Positions 7,856 to 15,231 of a stretch of DNA of 64,000 nt are shown piece after piece. Where the stretch lies: NCBI RefSeq assembly GCF_001927285.1, contig NZ_MSIG01000015.1, forward strand, positions 39,695-103,694, in the 5' to 3' direction. A model generated the notes under the pieces. The model did no database searches and was not told where the DNA came from. It was given only the letters and a program-made list of their open reading frames with translations. The position numbers and the translations under genes were made by a program. Origin of the DNA: Mongoliimonas terrestris (GTDB taxonomy: Bacteria; Pseudomonadota; Alphaproteobacteria; Rhizobiales; Pleomorphomonadaceae). Each line of letters starts with the position of its first letter. Within the stretch, counting starts at the first letter, position 1.

Positions 7856-7880
7856 TCCGAGAACGACAAGGAAGGCTAGC

Positions 7881-8273
7881 ATGAAGAAGAGCTTGGTTCT
7901 GACCGCTGTGCTCCTCGCCAGCTTCGCGACGGGCGCCCAGGCGGCCGGTGATGCGGCGAATGGCGAAAAGGTCTTCAAGAAGTGCGCGGCGTGCCACGCC
8001 GTCGGCCCCGAGGCGAAGAACAAGGTCGGCCCGCACCTCAACAACGTGGTCGGTGCCGCGATCGGCAAGCACGCGGAGGACTTCAAGTACTCCAAGGCCC
8101 TGACCGACCTTGGCGATGCCGGCAAGGTGTGGGACGAGGCGAACCTCTCGGCCTGGCTGAAGAACCCGAAGGAATTCGCCAAGGGCAACAAGATGGCCTT
8201 CGCCGGCCTGAAGAAGGAAGAAGAGATCGCCGACGTGATCGCCTATCTGGGCACCTTCTCCAAGACCCAGTAA
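7881..8273 (+). CDS. Periplasmic class I cytochrome c (cytochrome c2 type)
   Basis: This 130-residue electron carrier has a Sec signal peptide (about 1-21, cleavage after AQA). A single heme site CAACH sits at 35-39 and the axial Met in KMAFAGL at about 105. The pattern GEKVFKKCAACHAV...KVGPHLNNVVGA...YSKAL...FAKGNKMAFAGLKKEEEIADVIAYL is typical of alphaproteobacterial cytochrome c2/c550. It would shuttle electrons between respiratory or photosynthetic complexes and oxidases, and could accept electrons from the neighbouring FccAB. AAGGAAGG precedes the ATG by 5 nt. A strong terminator follows, so it is a single-gene unit. Confidence 0.95.
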   Translation: MKKSLVLTAVLLASFATGAQAAGDAANGEKVFKKCAACHAVGPEAKNKVGPHLNNVVGAAIGKHAEDFKYSKALTDLGDAGKVWDEANLSAWLKNPKEFAKGNKMAFAGLKKEEEIADVIAYLGTFSKTQ

Positions 8274-8328
8274 GCCATCCCGTCGCGGCACGCCCGAAAG
8301 GCGGCCGGCGCGGATCGTCACGGTTCAG

Positions 8329-8365
8329 AAAGCCCGCTCCGGTCGCCGGGGCGGGCTTTCCGTTT
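8329..8365 (+). terminator. Rho-independent terminator after cytochrome c
   Basis: AAAGCCCGC and GCGGGCTTT pair across a GC-rich loop and are followed by CCGTTTGG. It lies 55 bp after the cytochrome c stop and in front of the convergent fccB. Confidence 0.85.
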
Positions 8366-8389
8366 GGGCGGACGGTCCGGTGCCGCCGG

Positions 8390-9679
8390 TCAGCCGAACA
8401 TCTCGGCGGTGATGGCGGCGTACCAGTTCTCCGCCTCGTCGACGGCGCGGCGGCGCTCGGCGGCGGGCTCGCCGGGCTGGCTGACGAAGCCCTTTACGGT
8501 GGCGATGCCGCCGGCCTTCTCGCCGTAGAGCGCGCCGACCTTCACGCCGTCGTCCGGGGCGATCAGGCTCCAGCAGGTGTTGAAGTAGCGCGGCTCCGGG
8601 CGCGGCCAGCCGAGGAGGTCGGCGAGCACGGCGACGGCGGCGACGCGGCCCTGGCTTGCGGCCGCGAAGGCGGACTTCGGCATCTCGCCGGCCTTGGCGG
8701 CGTCGCCGATCACGTGCACGAAGGAATCCATCGGCGAGCGCATGGCGGCCGGCACGACCGGGCACCAGCCGTCCGGGTCGGCGAGGCCGGCGTCGACGGC
8801 GATCGGCGCGGCCTGCTGAGGCGGGATGACGGTGATGAGGTCGCCGGAAAAGACGTCGAGGCCGGTCTCCACGCTGTTCGTCGCCGGGTCGACGGAGAGG
8901 ATGCCGCCGTGCACGGAGGGCGGCAGCCACTGCACCATGCCCGGGGTGTGGCGCTCCCAGCCCTCCTGGAAGAGCGCCTGCTTGGAGAAGGTCTCCTTGG
9001 CGTCGAGGATGGTGAGGCGGGCGCCGGCGCGGCCGGTGGCCTTCAGCCGGTGCGCCATCAGGGCGGCGCGCTCGTAGGGGCCGGGCGGGCAGCGGTAGGG
9101 ATTGGGCGGCACCAGCATGACGATGGAGGCGGTGGGGCCGAGGGCCTCCAGCCGGGACCGGAGGAGCGTCGTCTGCGGGCCAGCCTTCCAGGCGTGCGGC
9201 ATGGTCAGGGCGGCGGCTTCCGAGTAGCCGGGCACGGCCTCGTGACGGAGCGCGATGCCGGGGGCGAGGATGAGGCGGTCGTAGGGGATGGTCTCGCCGG
9301 TGGCGAGGCGGATGGCGCGGGCGTCCCGGTCGATGGCCTCGGCGCGGCCGTGGACGACGGCGATGCCGTCGGCGGCCAGACCCGCGTAGCCGTGGGTGAT
9401 GTCCTCCATGGCGCGAAGGCCCGCGATCACCCAGTTGGAGAAGAAGCAGGTGACGTAGGAGGGCGCGGCCTCGACGAGGGTCACCGACACGGCCTCGCCG
9501 CCGAGGCGCTTGGCGGTGCGGGCCGCGACCGCGCCCCCTGCCCCGCCGCCGAGGACGACGATGCGCGGCGGCGCGGGCGTGGCGCCGCGGGCGGATACCG
9601 CCATTACGCCGGTCGCCAGCATGGCAAGGCCGAGGACGCGGCGGCGGGTGGCGGTGAAGGGCTGGCGGGTGGCGGTCAT
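8390..9679 (-). CDS. fccB: Flavocytochrome c sulfide dehydrogenase, flavoprotein subunit FccB
   Basis: This 429-aa periplasmic FAD enzyme oxidizes sulfide to sulfur or polysulfide and passes electrons to the heme subunit. It has a Tat signal (TRRRVLGLAMLATG, residues 11-25), the FAD-binding IVVLGGGAGGAVAAR at 40-54, and SYVTCFFSNW with the first redox Cys at 78. CPPGPYERA and a later Tyr/Phe-rich C-terminal domain (PRYFNTCWSLI) are as in the FCSD family. Its start codon overlaps the fccA stop (ATGA), so the subunits are co-translated. The family has near relatives (SoxF, sulfide:quinone reductase), but the Tat signal, the two-Cys pattern and the paired cytochrome support FCSD. Confidence 0.92.
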   Translation of the reverse strand: MTATRQPFTATRRRVLGLAMLATGVMAVSARGATPAPPRIVVLGGGAGGAVAARTAKRLGGEAVSVTLVEAAPSYVTCFFSNWVIAGLRAMEDITHGYAGLAADGIAVVHGRAEAIDRDARAIRLATGETIPYDRLILAPGIALRHEAVPGYSEAAALTMPHAWKAGPQTTLLRSRLEALGPTASIVMLVPPNPYRCPPGPYERAALMAHRLKATGRAGARLTILDAKETFSKQALFQEGWERHTPGMVQWLPPSVHGGILSVDPATNSVETGLDVFSGDLITVIPPQQAAPIAVDAGLADPDGWCPVVPAAMRSPMDSFVHVIGDAAKAGEMPKSAFAAASQGRVAAVAVLADLLGWPRPEPRYFNTCWSLIAPDDGVKVGALYGEKAGGIATVKGFVSQPGEPAAERRRAVDEAENWYAAITAEMFG

Positions 9680-10050
9680 GGGGCGGCTCCGGGCTGGCCG
9701 GAGGCATTCGGCCGGTTCGGAGGGGACGTCGCCTCCAGGTGGCGGGCGAGAGCCGCCAGGGTGGCGTCGTCGAGGCCGGCGACGGCGGCGGCCATGACGG
9801 CGCTCGGCCGCTGGCCGTCGCGGTAGGCCTTGAGGGCGGCGAGGGTGTCGTCCGCCGGCCGGCCGGCGAGCGCGGGCATGGGCGAATCGGCGGCGGGATC
9901 CGCAGGGGCGTCCGCCCGAGGGGCGTGGCAGCCGGCGCAGGTGGCGGCGAGGTAGGCGATCCGCAGATCGTCGGCCGCCGCCGCCGGCATGGTGAGGAGC
10001 GCCGCGCCGAGGACGGCGGCGACGCCGCGTTTCGCCGGTTGCCCGGTCAT
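9676..10050 (-). CDS. fccA: Flavocytochrome c sulfide dehydrogenase, cytochrome subunit FccA
   Basis: This 124-aa secreted monoheme cytochrome has a signal peptide at about 1-26, heme site CAGCH at 38-42 and axial Met in PSAVM at about 88. It is the electron acceptor of FccB. Many FccA proteins carry two hemes; this one has a single CxxCH, as in SoxE-like forms. The stop overlaps the fccB start. A family A repeat lies upstream, and the soxYZ genes read in the same direction further up (10.3-11.1 kb), so all four could be one sulfur-oxidation transcript interrupted by the repeat. Confidence 0.88.
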   Translation of the reverse strand: MTGQPAKRGVAAVLGAALLTMPAAAADDLRIAYLAATCAGCHAPRADAPADPAADSPMPALAGRPADDTLAALKAYRDGQRPSAVMAAAVAGLDDATLAALARHLEATSPPNRPNASGQPGAAP

Positions 10051-10095
10051 GGATGGATCCTCCCCCTTGCCGCCGGGTCTTGTCGGTCCGGTCGG

Positions 10096-10210
10096 CTAGA
10101 GCGCTTGTCGACCTGACGGAATCGTCAGGTCGACAAGAAATCGCTCCAGATTCAAAAGCCTGGAGCATTCTCTCATCGATCAAGTCGTGCAACTTGATCG
10201 GAGAATGCTC
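10096..10210 (-). repeat. Family A two-hairpin repeat, copy 2 (inverted)
   Basis: CTAGAGCGCTTGTCGACCTG starts the unit and GATCGGAGAATGCTC ends it, the reverse of the 6.5-kb copy. Hairpin 2 is a near-perfect palindrome here (CTTGTCGACCTGACG / CGTCAGGTCGACAAG). It sits between soxZ and fccA. Confidence 0.8.
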
Positions 10211-10288
10211 CAGCCTTGCGGTATCATCGTACACATGCCGGACGGGCGCCAGCGTCTTGGCGGTCCGTCGCCGGCCTTGAGCCGGCCG

Positions 10289-10612
10289 TCAGGCCTCCAC
10301 CTCGATGAAGGCCTCCACGGCGGTCTCGGCGCCGCCGTCCTCGGTGTAGACCACCGTGAGCGTGCCGGAGCGGCGGGCGAGAAAGGCGAACTCCACGTAA
10401 GGGTTGGCGGCGATGCCGGGCTCCAGGTCCATGACGAGGAGCGGTTCGCCCTCGAAGCTGCAGGCGATGCGGTAGACGATCCGGCGCGGGACGCGGCCGC
10501 CGTCCGGCCCGAGGCGGAGGCCGGATTCCATCGGGTGCATCAGGAGGGCGCGGACCGGCACCACGTCGCCGGCCCGCACACGCTCGGGCAGCCTCAGACG
10601 GGGGCGCTCCAT
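10289..10612 (-). CDS. soxZ: Sulfur-oxidation carrier subunit SoxZ
   Basis: This 107-aa partner of SoxY forms the SoxYZ carrier that holds sulfur intermediates during thiosulfate or sulfide oxidation in the periplasm. The fold is all-beta. Family motifs are RAGDVVPVRALLMHPMESGLR near the N-terminus, IVYRIACSFEGEPLLVMDLEPGIAANPYVEFAFLAR in the middle and LTVVYTEDGG near the end. It has no signal peptide, as expected, since SoxZ is exported by riding on SoxY. Its ATG overlaps the soxY stop (TGATG). Confidence 0.93.
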   Translation of the reverse strand: MERPRLRLPERVRAGDVVPVRALLMHPMESGLRLGPDGGRVPRRIVYRIACSFEGEPLLVMDLEPGIAANPYVEFAFLARRSGTLTVVYTEDGGAETAVEAFIEVEA

Positions 10613-11133
10613 CAGCCCGGCTCCAGCGGCAGGTCGAATCCGCAGCCGCCGACGACGACGGCGATCGCCGCCTCGGCGCGCAGCACCTGCCCGCCCGCGG
10701 TCTCGGCGAGCGCCACGACGGTCTGGGACCGGGCGAGCCGGATGCGGGTGGAGAGGCGAAGCGGGACGCCGGTGTCGCCCACCGTGACCGTGGCGAGGCG
10801 GACCAGCGGATTGTCCGGGGCGAGCAGGCGCACGCGCACCACACGATCGGGGCCGGTTCCGGCGGACGTGACGGTGACCGGAACCGAGTAGCCGCTTTCC
10901 GCAACCGGCGGCGCTTCCAGGTTGAGTCCGTCGGCGCGAACCGGTCGCCCGGCTGTGAAGAGAGCGACTTCCGAATCAAAGCGTTCGGTCGCCGCCAACG
11001 ACACACCCGGCCATGCCGCCGCGGCAGGCCCGAGCAGGGCCAACCGGAGAAAGTGCCGCCGCGATTGTCCGTGTCCGGGCGCCGCCGTCGACGGTCGGAC
11101 TAACCGGCTGACGCATAAGCGATATCCCCTCAT
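10612..11133 (-). CDS. soxY: Sulfur-oxidation carrier subunit SoxY
   Basis: This 173-aa carrier protein has a Tat signal (SRRHFLRLALLG, about residues 24-35). The Ig-like domain reads NLEAPPVAESGYSVPVTVTS...VRVRLLAPDNPLVRLATVTVG. The C-terminal Cys in VVVGGCG (about residue 164) is the expected attachment site for the sulfur substrate. Canonical SoxY ends with a flexible GGCGG arm. Here GGCG is followed by FDLPLEPG, an unusual nine-residue tail after the Cys. The gene heads soxY-soxZ and is divergent from an ArsR-type regulator across a 180-bp AT-rich region, the likely control point. Confidence 0.9.
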   Translation of the reverse strand: MRGYRLCVSRLVRPSTAAPGHGQSRRHFLRLALLGPAAAAWPGVSLAATERFDSEVALFTAGRPVRADGLNLEAPPVAESGYSVPVTVTSAGTGPDRVVRVRLLAPDNPLVRLATVTVGDTGVPLRLSTRIRLARSQTVVALAETAGGQVLRAEAAIAVVVGGCGFDLPLEPG

Positions 11134-11202
11134 CTCCCCGTCTCCGCAGTTTTATTTATGCGCCCTGGTCCGGTCAGCCTTGACGCCAAAGAAACGCCAA
11201 GC

Positions 11203-11279
11203 CGCATTTTGGGCTTTGCTGATTGCAATAAATGCGTATAGTTTTGCAGAAATAGACATAGAAAAAAGCATTTCTTGCA
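11203..11279. promoter_or_regulatory. Divergent promoter/operator region between soxY and the ArsR regulator
   Basis: This is an AT-rich stretch in a GC-rich genome. CGCATTT-N20-AAATGCG (11203-11236) is one inverted repeat. TGCAGAAAT / ATTTCTTGCA (11245-11279) is a second, imperfect one. A -10-like TATAGT lies at 11237-11242 with a poor -35 (TTTGCT) 16 bp upstream, reading toward the regulator. These are plausible sites for the ArsR-family repressor; the exact operator is inferred. Confidence 0.4.
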
Positions 11280-11315
11280 TGCGCCCTTCCCTGCCGCACA
11301 TCTATGGAGTGTCCG

Positions 11316-11702
11316 ATGCAGCATGACGTTCAGCTCTCCCAACCGCACCCCGACATGGGTGTCGTCGCCAAGAAGGCGAGCGACACGCTCCGCGCCCTTT
11401 CCCACGAGCATCGGCTGATGATCGTCGGCCTCCTCGCGCGCGGCGAGAAGTCCGTGGGTGAGCTGGAGCGCATCCTGGAACTTCCGCAACCGGCCGTGTC
11501 CCAGCAGCTGGCCCGGCTGCGTCTCGACAACCTGGTGTCGTGCCGCCGCGACGGCCGGACGATCTACTATAGCGTCACGCCGAACCGCATCATGGAACTC
11601 TTCGGTGAACTGTACGTCATTCTGCAGCCCGGCCGCGCCTTCGAGCCGGCGGAGGTGCAGAGCTTCGAGCAGGTACAGTACAGGTCCGCGGCCGCGCGCT
11701 GA
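11316..11702 (+). CDS. ArsR-family repressor next to soxYZ (SoxR/BigR/SqrR-like)
   Basis: This 128-aa winged-helix regulator has the core KKASDTLRALSHEHRLMIVGLLARGEKSVGELERILELPQPAVSQQLARLRLDNLVSCRRDGRTIYYS, which is ArsR-like with the recognition helix at PQPAVSQQLARLR. Divergent placement next to soxYZ points to control of sulfur oxidation, as for SoxR or the sulfide sensors BigR/SqrR. Those sensors use two Cys, one in the helix after HPxRL and one near the C-terminus. Here those positions read IVGLL and VILQP, so the pair is missing; the only Cys is in VSCRR. The start at 11316 is preferred over 11304 because GGAG lies 6 nt before it. Confidence 0.85.
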   Translation: MQHDVQLSQPHPDMGVVAKKASDTLRALSHEHRLMIVGLLARGEKSVGELERILELPQPAVSQQLARLRLDNLVSCRRDGRTIYYSVTPNRIMELFGELYVILQPGRAFEPAEVQSFEQVQYRSAAAR

Positions 11703-11973
11703 CCGCCGACCTGGGGAGGGGCGGCGTCGATGAGGACGGGCGCTTGCGCATATTTCGCGCGGCGATCCGGACGACGAAGTGTCGGCGGGCACGCAAGAAG
11801 GGCCGCCGACCGATCCAGATGATACAGCCTCCGCGCCGCAGCCGTTGGGTCGGCGTCGGGGCGTGACGGCTTGAAGCCCGCAGCGGTGCGCCTAGGCCGG
11901 AGGGCCGCGAGGCGGTCGTCGGGACGGGCTCCCGGCGGACCGGTCTCAGCCCGTCGATCGGCTTGAGGCCCTG
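11703..11973. other. Spacer with no recognisable feature
   Basis: No credible gene, terminator or strong palindrome was found between the ArsR gene and the degraded family A repeat. GC content is high and even. Confidence 0.5.
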
Positions 11974-12098
11974 GCGCACTCTCCGGTCGGGTTGAAGGAC
12001 CTGATCGTCGAGGGAATGCTCCGGACTTCTGACCTGGGCGCGTGACTGGCGCGCGATTTTCGATCGACCTGACGATTGCGTCAGGGACCACACGCACG
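11974..12098 (+). repeat. Family A two-hairpin repeat, degraded copy
   Basis: Recognisable blocks in the right order are CACTCTCCGGTC, GACCTGATCGTCGAGGGAATGCTCC and then GACCTGACGATTGCGTCAGGGACCAC. Both hairpins are broken by substitutions, so this looks like an old copy. Confidence 0.55.
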
Positions 12099-12354
12099 CT
12101 GGCGGGCCGACCCGGATCGGGGCGAGCCTTCGTGAGGGCGAGACGTCATCAGGGCGAGACTTGGTCAGGGTGGCCGTGGTCGGGGCGCTCCCGGATCGGA
12201 GCGGCCCCTTCCAGACGGCGCAAGATCTTGAACCCGGCGGGCGAAGGGCGACAAACGTCCGGCCTTCGCGCGCATGACGGCCGCGGCGACCGTCGCCCGT
12301 TCGGGGTTGCCCGCGCGCGGCGCCCCGACAGGTCGGGACGCTGCGATCCGGACC

Positions 12355-12489
12355 TTACTGGGAGACGTCTTCCACGGCCTGGCCGGTCTCACGGACGTCG
12401 CGGCCGACGCCGCGCACGGTGTTGTCGCACGCGGCGAGGACGAAGGCGGAAACCAGGACGGCGACGATGGCGGTGTAGGACTTGGTCAT
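12355..12489 (-). CDS. Entericidin-type small lipoprotein
   Basis: This 44-residue protein begins MTKSYTAIVAVLVSAFVLAAC, a lipoprotein signal with lipobox LAAC (Cys at 21). The mature part CDNTVRGVGRDVRETGQAVE matches the entericidin A/B (EcnAB) pattern of NT.RG.G.D....G.A. Entericidins are tiny outer-membrane or periplasmic lipoproteins, annotated from E. coli as a stress-linked toxin/antidote pair. Only one is present here, and its role is uncertain. AAGGA lies about 10 nt before the ATG. It stands alone in a long spacer. Confidence 0.85.
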   Translation of the reverse strand: MTKSYTAIVAVLVSAFVLAACDNTVRGVGRDVRETGQAVEDVSQ

Positions 12490-12649
12490 GTGCGAAGTAT
12501 CCTTGTCTTTGACGCACGGTCCGGTCCCGTCCAGGCCGGGCCGCGTCCGCCGGTGCGGAAGCGGCGCCAGATCCGATGGGGCGATCCGCCCGACAGCCCT
12601 CGCGCCTAACGGGCACCTTCGCGCCCAACGGGCGCCAGAGGGGTAATCG

Positions 12650-12768
12650 ATCGGACCGACCCTGGCAGCCTGACAAGGGTCCGGCGCACTGGCCTGCGTC
12701 TATCGGCCATCGCGCATGTCCCTAACGCGAACGGCCGGGACTCTTGTTCCCGGCCGTTCCTGCTTTTC
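12650..12768 (+). ncRNA. Candidate small RNA ending in an orphan terminator
   Basis: A series of small stems ends in a strong terminator, although no + strand gene lies upstream for more than 900 bp. The stems are GACCCT/AGGGTC (12658-12681), TGGCC/GGCCA (12690-12709) and CGCG/CGCG (12711-12729), then AACGGCCGGGA/TCCCGGCCGTT. This is inference: no convincing promoter was found, and no known RNA family was recognised. Confidence 0.3.
12730..12768 (+). terminator. Rho-independent terminator without an upstream gene
   Basis: An 11-bp stem, AACGGCCGGGA / TCCCGGCCGTT (12730-12758), has a 7-nt loop and is followed by CCTGCTTTTCT. The T-run is on the + strand, so it would end a + strand transcript. 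Confidence 0.75.
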
Positions 12769-12824
12769 TGATGGTGATTTGCGGCCATGCTTTCCGGGGC
12801 GTCTCCGCGCCGGGAGCGGGCGGC

Positions 12825-12940
12825 CTAGAGCATTCTCCGATCAAGGTGCACGACTTGATCGATGAGAGAATGCTCCAGGCTTCTGAATCTGGAGCGATTT
12901 CTTGTCGAGCTGACGATTCCGTCAGGAAGGACAAGCGCTC
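12825..12940 (+). repeat. Family A two-hairpin repeat, copy 3
   Basis: This copy has the same orientation and 116-bp length as the 6.5-kb copy, starting CTAGAGCATTCTCCGATCAAG and ending GACAAGCGCTC. It lies 40 bp after the stop of the ABC substrate-binding gene. Confidence 0.8.
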
Positions 12941-12980
12941 TCGCATTCCGCCTTCAGCGAGCCTCGACCGCCTCGGCGGA

Positions 12981-13973
12981 TCACTTCAGCTTGTCGGTCA
13001 CCGCGTGCGACCAGGCGCCTTCCGGGGCCTTGGTGATGACCGGCGCTTCGCCGCCGGCGGCGAGCAGGGTCTTCACGGTGCGCTCGTAGTCGGCCGGGTC
13101 GAGGGTGCCGTCGGAGCCCTCGGTGAGCTTGTTGATCTCGCCCATCATGCGGACCTGATGCTGCTCGGTCTGGGCGCCGGTCTCGTCGTTGTCGAGGACG
13201 ATCTGGGCGGCCTCCTCGGTGTTCTCGCGGGCGTAGGCCCAGCCCTTGAGGGAGGCGCGGACGAACTTGGCCATCTTGTCCACGAAGGCCGGATCCTGGA
13301 GCTTGTCCTCCATCACGTAGAGGCCGTCCTCCAGAGTGGCGACGCCCTGCTCCTCGTATTTGAACACCACCAGGTCCTCCGGCTTGAAGCCGGCGTCGAT
13401 GACCTGCCAGTACTCGTTGTAGGTCATGGTGGAGATGCAGGCGGCCTGCTTCTGGATCAGCGGATCCACGTTGAAGCCCTGCTTCAGCACGGTGACGCCG
13501 TCGGCGCCGCCGGTGGTCGGGATGCCGAGCGTCGCCATCCAGGACATGAACGGGTACTCGTTGCCGAAGAACCAGACGCCGAGGGTCTTGCCCTTGAAGT
13601 CCTCCGGCTTGGTGATGCCGGTCTCCTTCAGGCAGGTCAGCATCATGCCCGAGCGCTTGAACGGCTGGGCGATGTTGACGAGCGGCACGCCCTTCTCGCG
13701 GCTGGCGAGGGCGGAGGGCATCCAGTCGACGATGACGTCGGCGCCGCCGCCGGCGATCACCTGCGGCGGGGCGATGTCCGGGCCGCCGGCCTTGATGGTG
13801 ACGTCGAGCCCCTCCTCCTCGTAGAAGCCCTTGTCCTTCGCCACGTAGTAGCCGGCGAACTGGGCCTGGGTGACCCACTTCAGCTGGATGGTGACGGGAT
13901 CGGCGGCGAGCGCGGGCCCGGAGACGAGGCCGGCGACGAGGCCGAGAGCAGCGATTGCACGTGTGGTCGTCAT
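12981..13973 (-). CDS. ABC transporter substrate-binding protein, NMT1/THI5-like (likely pyrimidine import)
   Basis: This 330-aa periplasmic binding protein has a signal peptide of 23 residues (ending ALA). The NMT1/THI5-like domain is seen in TIQLKWVTQAQFAGYYVAKDKGFYEEEGLDVTI, then VDWMPSALASREKGVPLVNIAQ and GVWFFGNEYPFMSW. Such proteins bind hydroxymethylpyrimidine, riboflavin or other pyrimidine-like ligands. It belongs with the two permeases and ATPase at 14.1-16.95 kb and is followed upstream by the dihydropyrimidinase gene. Uptake of uracil, thymine or their dihydro forms is therefore the best guess from context. Confidence 0.88.
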   Translation of the reverse strand: MTTTRAIAALGLVAGLVSGPALAADPVTIQLKWVTQAQFAGYYVAKDKGFYEEEGLDVTIKAGGPDIAPPQVIAGGGADVIVDWMPSALASREKGVPLVNIAQPFKRSGMMLTCLKETGITKPEDFKGKTLGVWFFGNEYPFMSWMATLGIPTTGGADGVTVLKQGFNVDPLIQKQAACISTMTYNEYWQVIDAGFKPEDLVVFKYEEQGVATLEDGLYVMEDKLQDPAFVDKMAKFVRASLKGWAYARENTEEAAQIVLDNDETGAQTEQHQVRMMGEINKLTEGSDGTLDPADYERTVKTLLAAGGEAPVITKAPEGAWSHAVTDKLK

Positions 13974-14088
13974 GGTGCTTCCCCTCTTTATGTGCCTTCG
14001 GTCGCCGGCTCGATCCGGCGCCTTGGGTGCATGCGCATCCGGGCGGGTGCGCCCGGATACGGTATCTGCCGACCCCCTCCCCGCTCCT

Positions 14089-15231
14089 TTAGCGGCGCAT
14101 GGACGGGTGCCAGAAGGTGACGAACCGCTCGACGAGCCCGATCGCCGCGTAGAAGAGCGACCCGGCGAGCGCCGCGACGGCGATCTCGGCCCACACCATG
14201 TCGATCGCCATGCGGCCGACCTCGGTGGAGATGCGAAAGCCCATGCCGACGGTCGGCGTGCCGAAGAACTCCGCCACGATGGCGCCGATGAGCGCCAGGG
14301 TGCAGTTGATCTTGAGGGCGTTGAAGACGAACGGCATGGCGGCCGGCAGGCGGAGCTTCAGGAGCTCCTGGCCGTGGCCGGCGGCGTAGGTGCGCATCAG
14401 GTCGCGCTCCATGCGGCCGGACGCGTCGAGGCCTGCGAGCGTGTTCACCAGCATGGGGAAGAAGGTCATCACCACCACGACGGCGGCCTTGGACGGCCAG
14501 TCGAAGCCGAACCACATGACCATGATGGGCGCGATGCCGACGATGGGGAGCGCCGAGACGAGGTTGCCGACCGGCAGAAGGCCGCTCTTCAGGAAGGGCA
14601 CTCGGTCGACCACGAGGGCGACGAGGAAGCCGGCGCCGCAGCCGAGCGCCCAGCCGATGAGGACGGAGTGGAGGAAGGTCTGGCGGAAGTCGGCCCAGAG
14701 GGTGGCGGTCTCGGCGACAAGCCGCGCCCCGATGGCGGACGGCGCCGGCAGGAGCACCGGCGGCACCCCGAGGCCGCGCACCAGAACCTCCCAGAGGATA
14801 AGGAGCCAGGCGCCGAAGAGGACGGGGATGGCAAGATCCGCCGCACGGCGGGCGAGCGGGTGGCGGAGCGTGAGGCCGGCAATGCGGTCGACGGTCGTCC
14901 AGGCGAGGAGCCAGACGGCGATGAGGGCAAACCAGAAGCCCTGGCTCATGCCGGGGGATCCCGACGGCATGGGGGCGTTCGGCAGGGCGTCGATCAGGAG
15001 GGCGGCGCCGGCGAAGGAGGCGATGAGGCCGAGGCCGATCCCGAGGGCTTCCGCGCCGCGCAGGAAGGCGGCGGCGGCCACCACCACGAGGGCCGTCAGG
15101 CCGCCGAGGGGGATGGGGGAGAGGCCGAGGGCGTTCGCGTCGCCCGGCAAGGGAAAGGCGAGGAAGACGGCGACGAGCGCCAGGAAGGGCAGCACGCCGC
15201 CGCCGCGCAAGGGAGCGAGGAGCGCGTTCAC
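14089..15231 (-). CDS. ABC transporter permease (BPD family), long form
   Basis: This 380-residue inner-membrane permease has about four extra hydrophobic helices in the first 130 residues, before a standard SsuC/TauC-like permease domain. That domain carries the EAA-type loop GHGQELLKLRLPAAMPFVFNALKIN, which contacts the ATPase. GTG at 15231 is the start, overlapping the stop of the other permease by four bases (GTGA), so they are translationally coupled. The longer open frame to 16041 is a shadow of the neighbouring gene. It works with 15228-16157 and the ATPase. Confidence 0.88.
   Translation of the reverse strand: MNALLAPLRGGGVLPFLALVAVFLAFPLPGDANALGLSPIPLGGLTALVVVAAAAFLRGAEALGIGLGLIASFAGAALLIDALPNAPMPSGSPGMSQGFWFALIAVWLLAWTTVDRIAGLTLRHPLARRAADLAIPVLFGAWLLILWEVLVRGLGVPPVLLPAPSAIGARLVAETATLWADFRQTFLHSVLIGWALGCGAGFLVALVVDRVPFLKSGLLPVGNLVSALPIVGIAPIMVMWFGFDWPSKAAVVVVMTFFPMLVNTLAGLDASGRMERDLMRTYAAGHGQELLKLRLPAAMPFVFNALKINCTLALIGAIVAEFFGTPTVGMGFRISTEVGRMAIDMVWAEIAVAALAGSLFYAAIGLVERFVTFWHPSMRR

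Noticed and set aside
10612..11133. SoxY suspected of a frameshift because of its odd C-terminus
   Set aside because: The other frames do not restore GGCGG, and the stop codon overlaps the soxZ start exactly as in a normal soxYZ pair.
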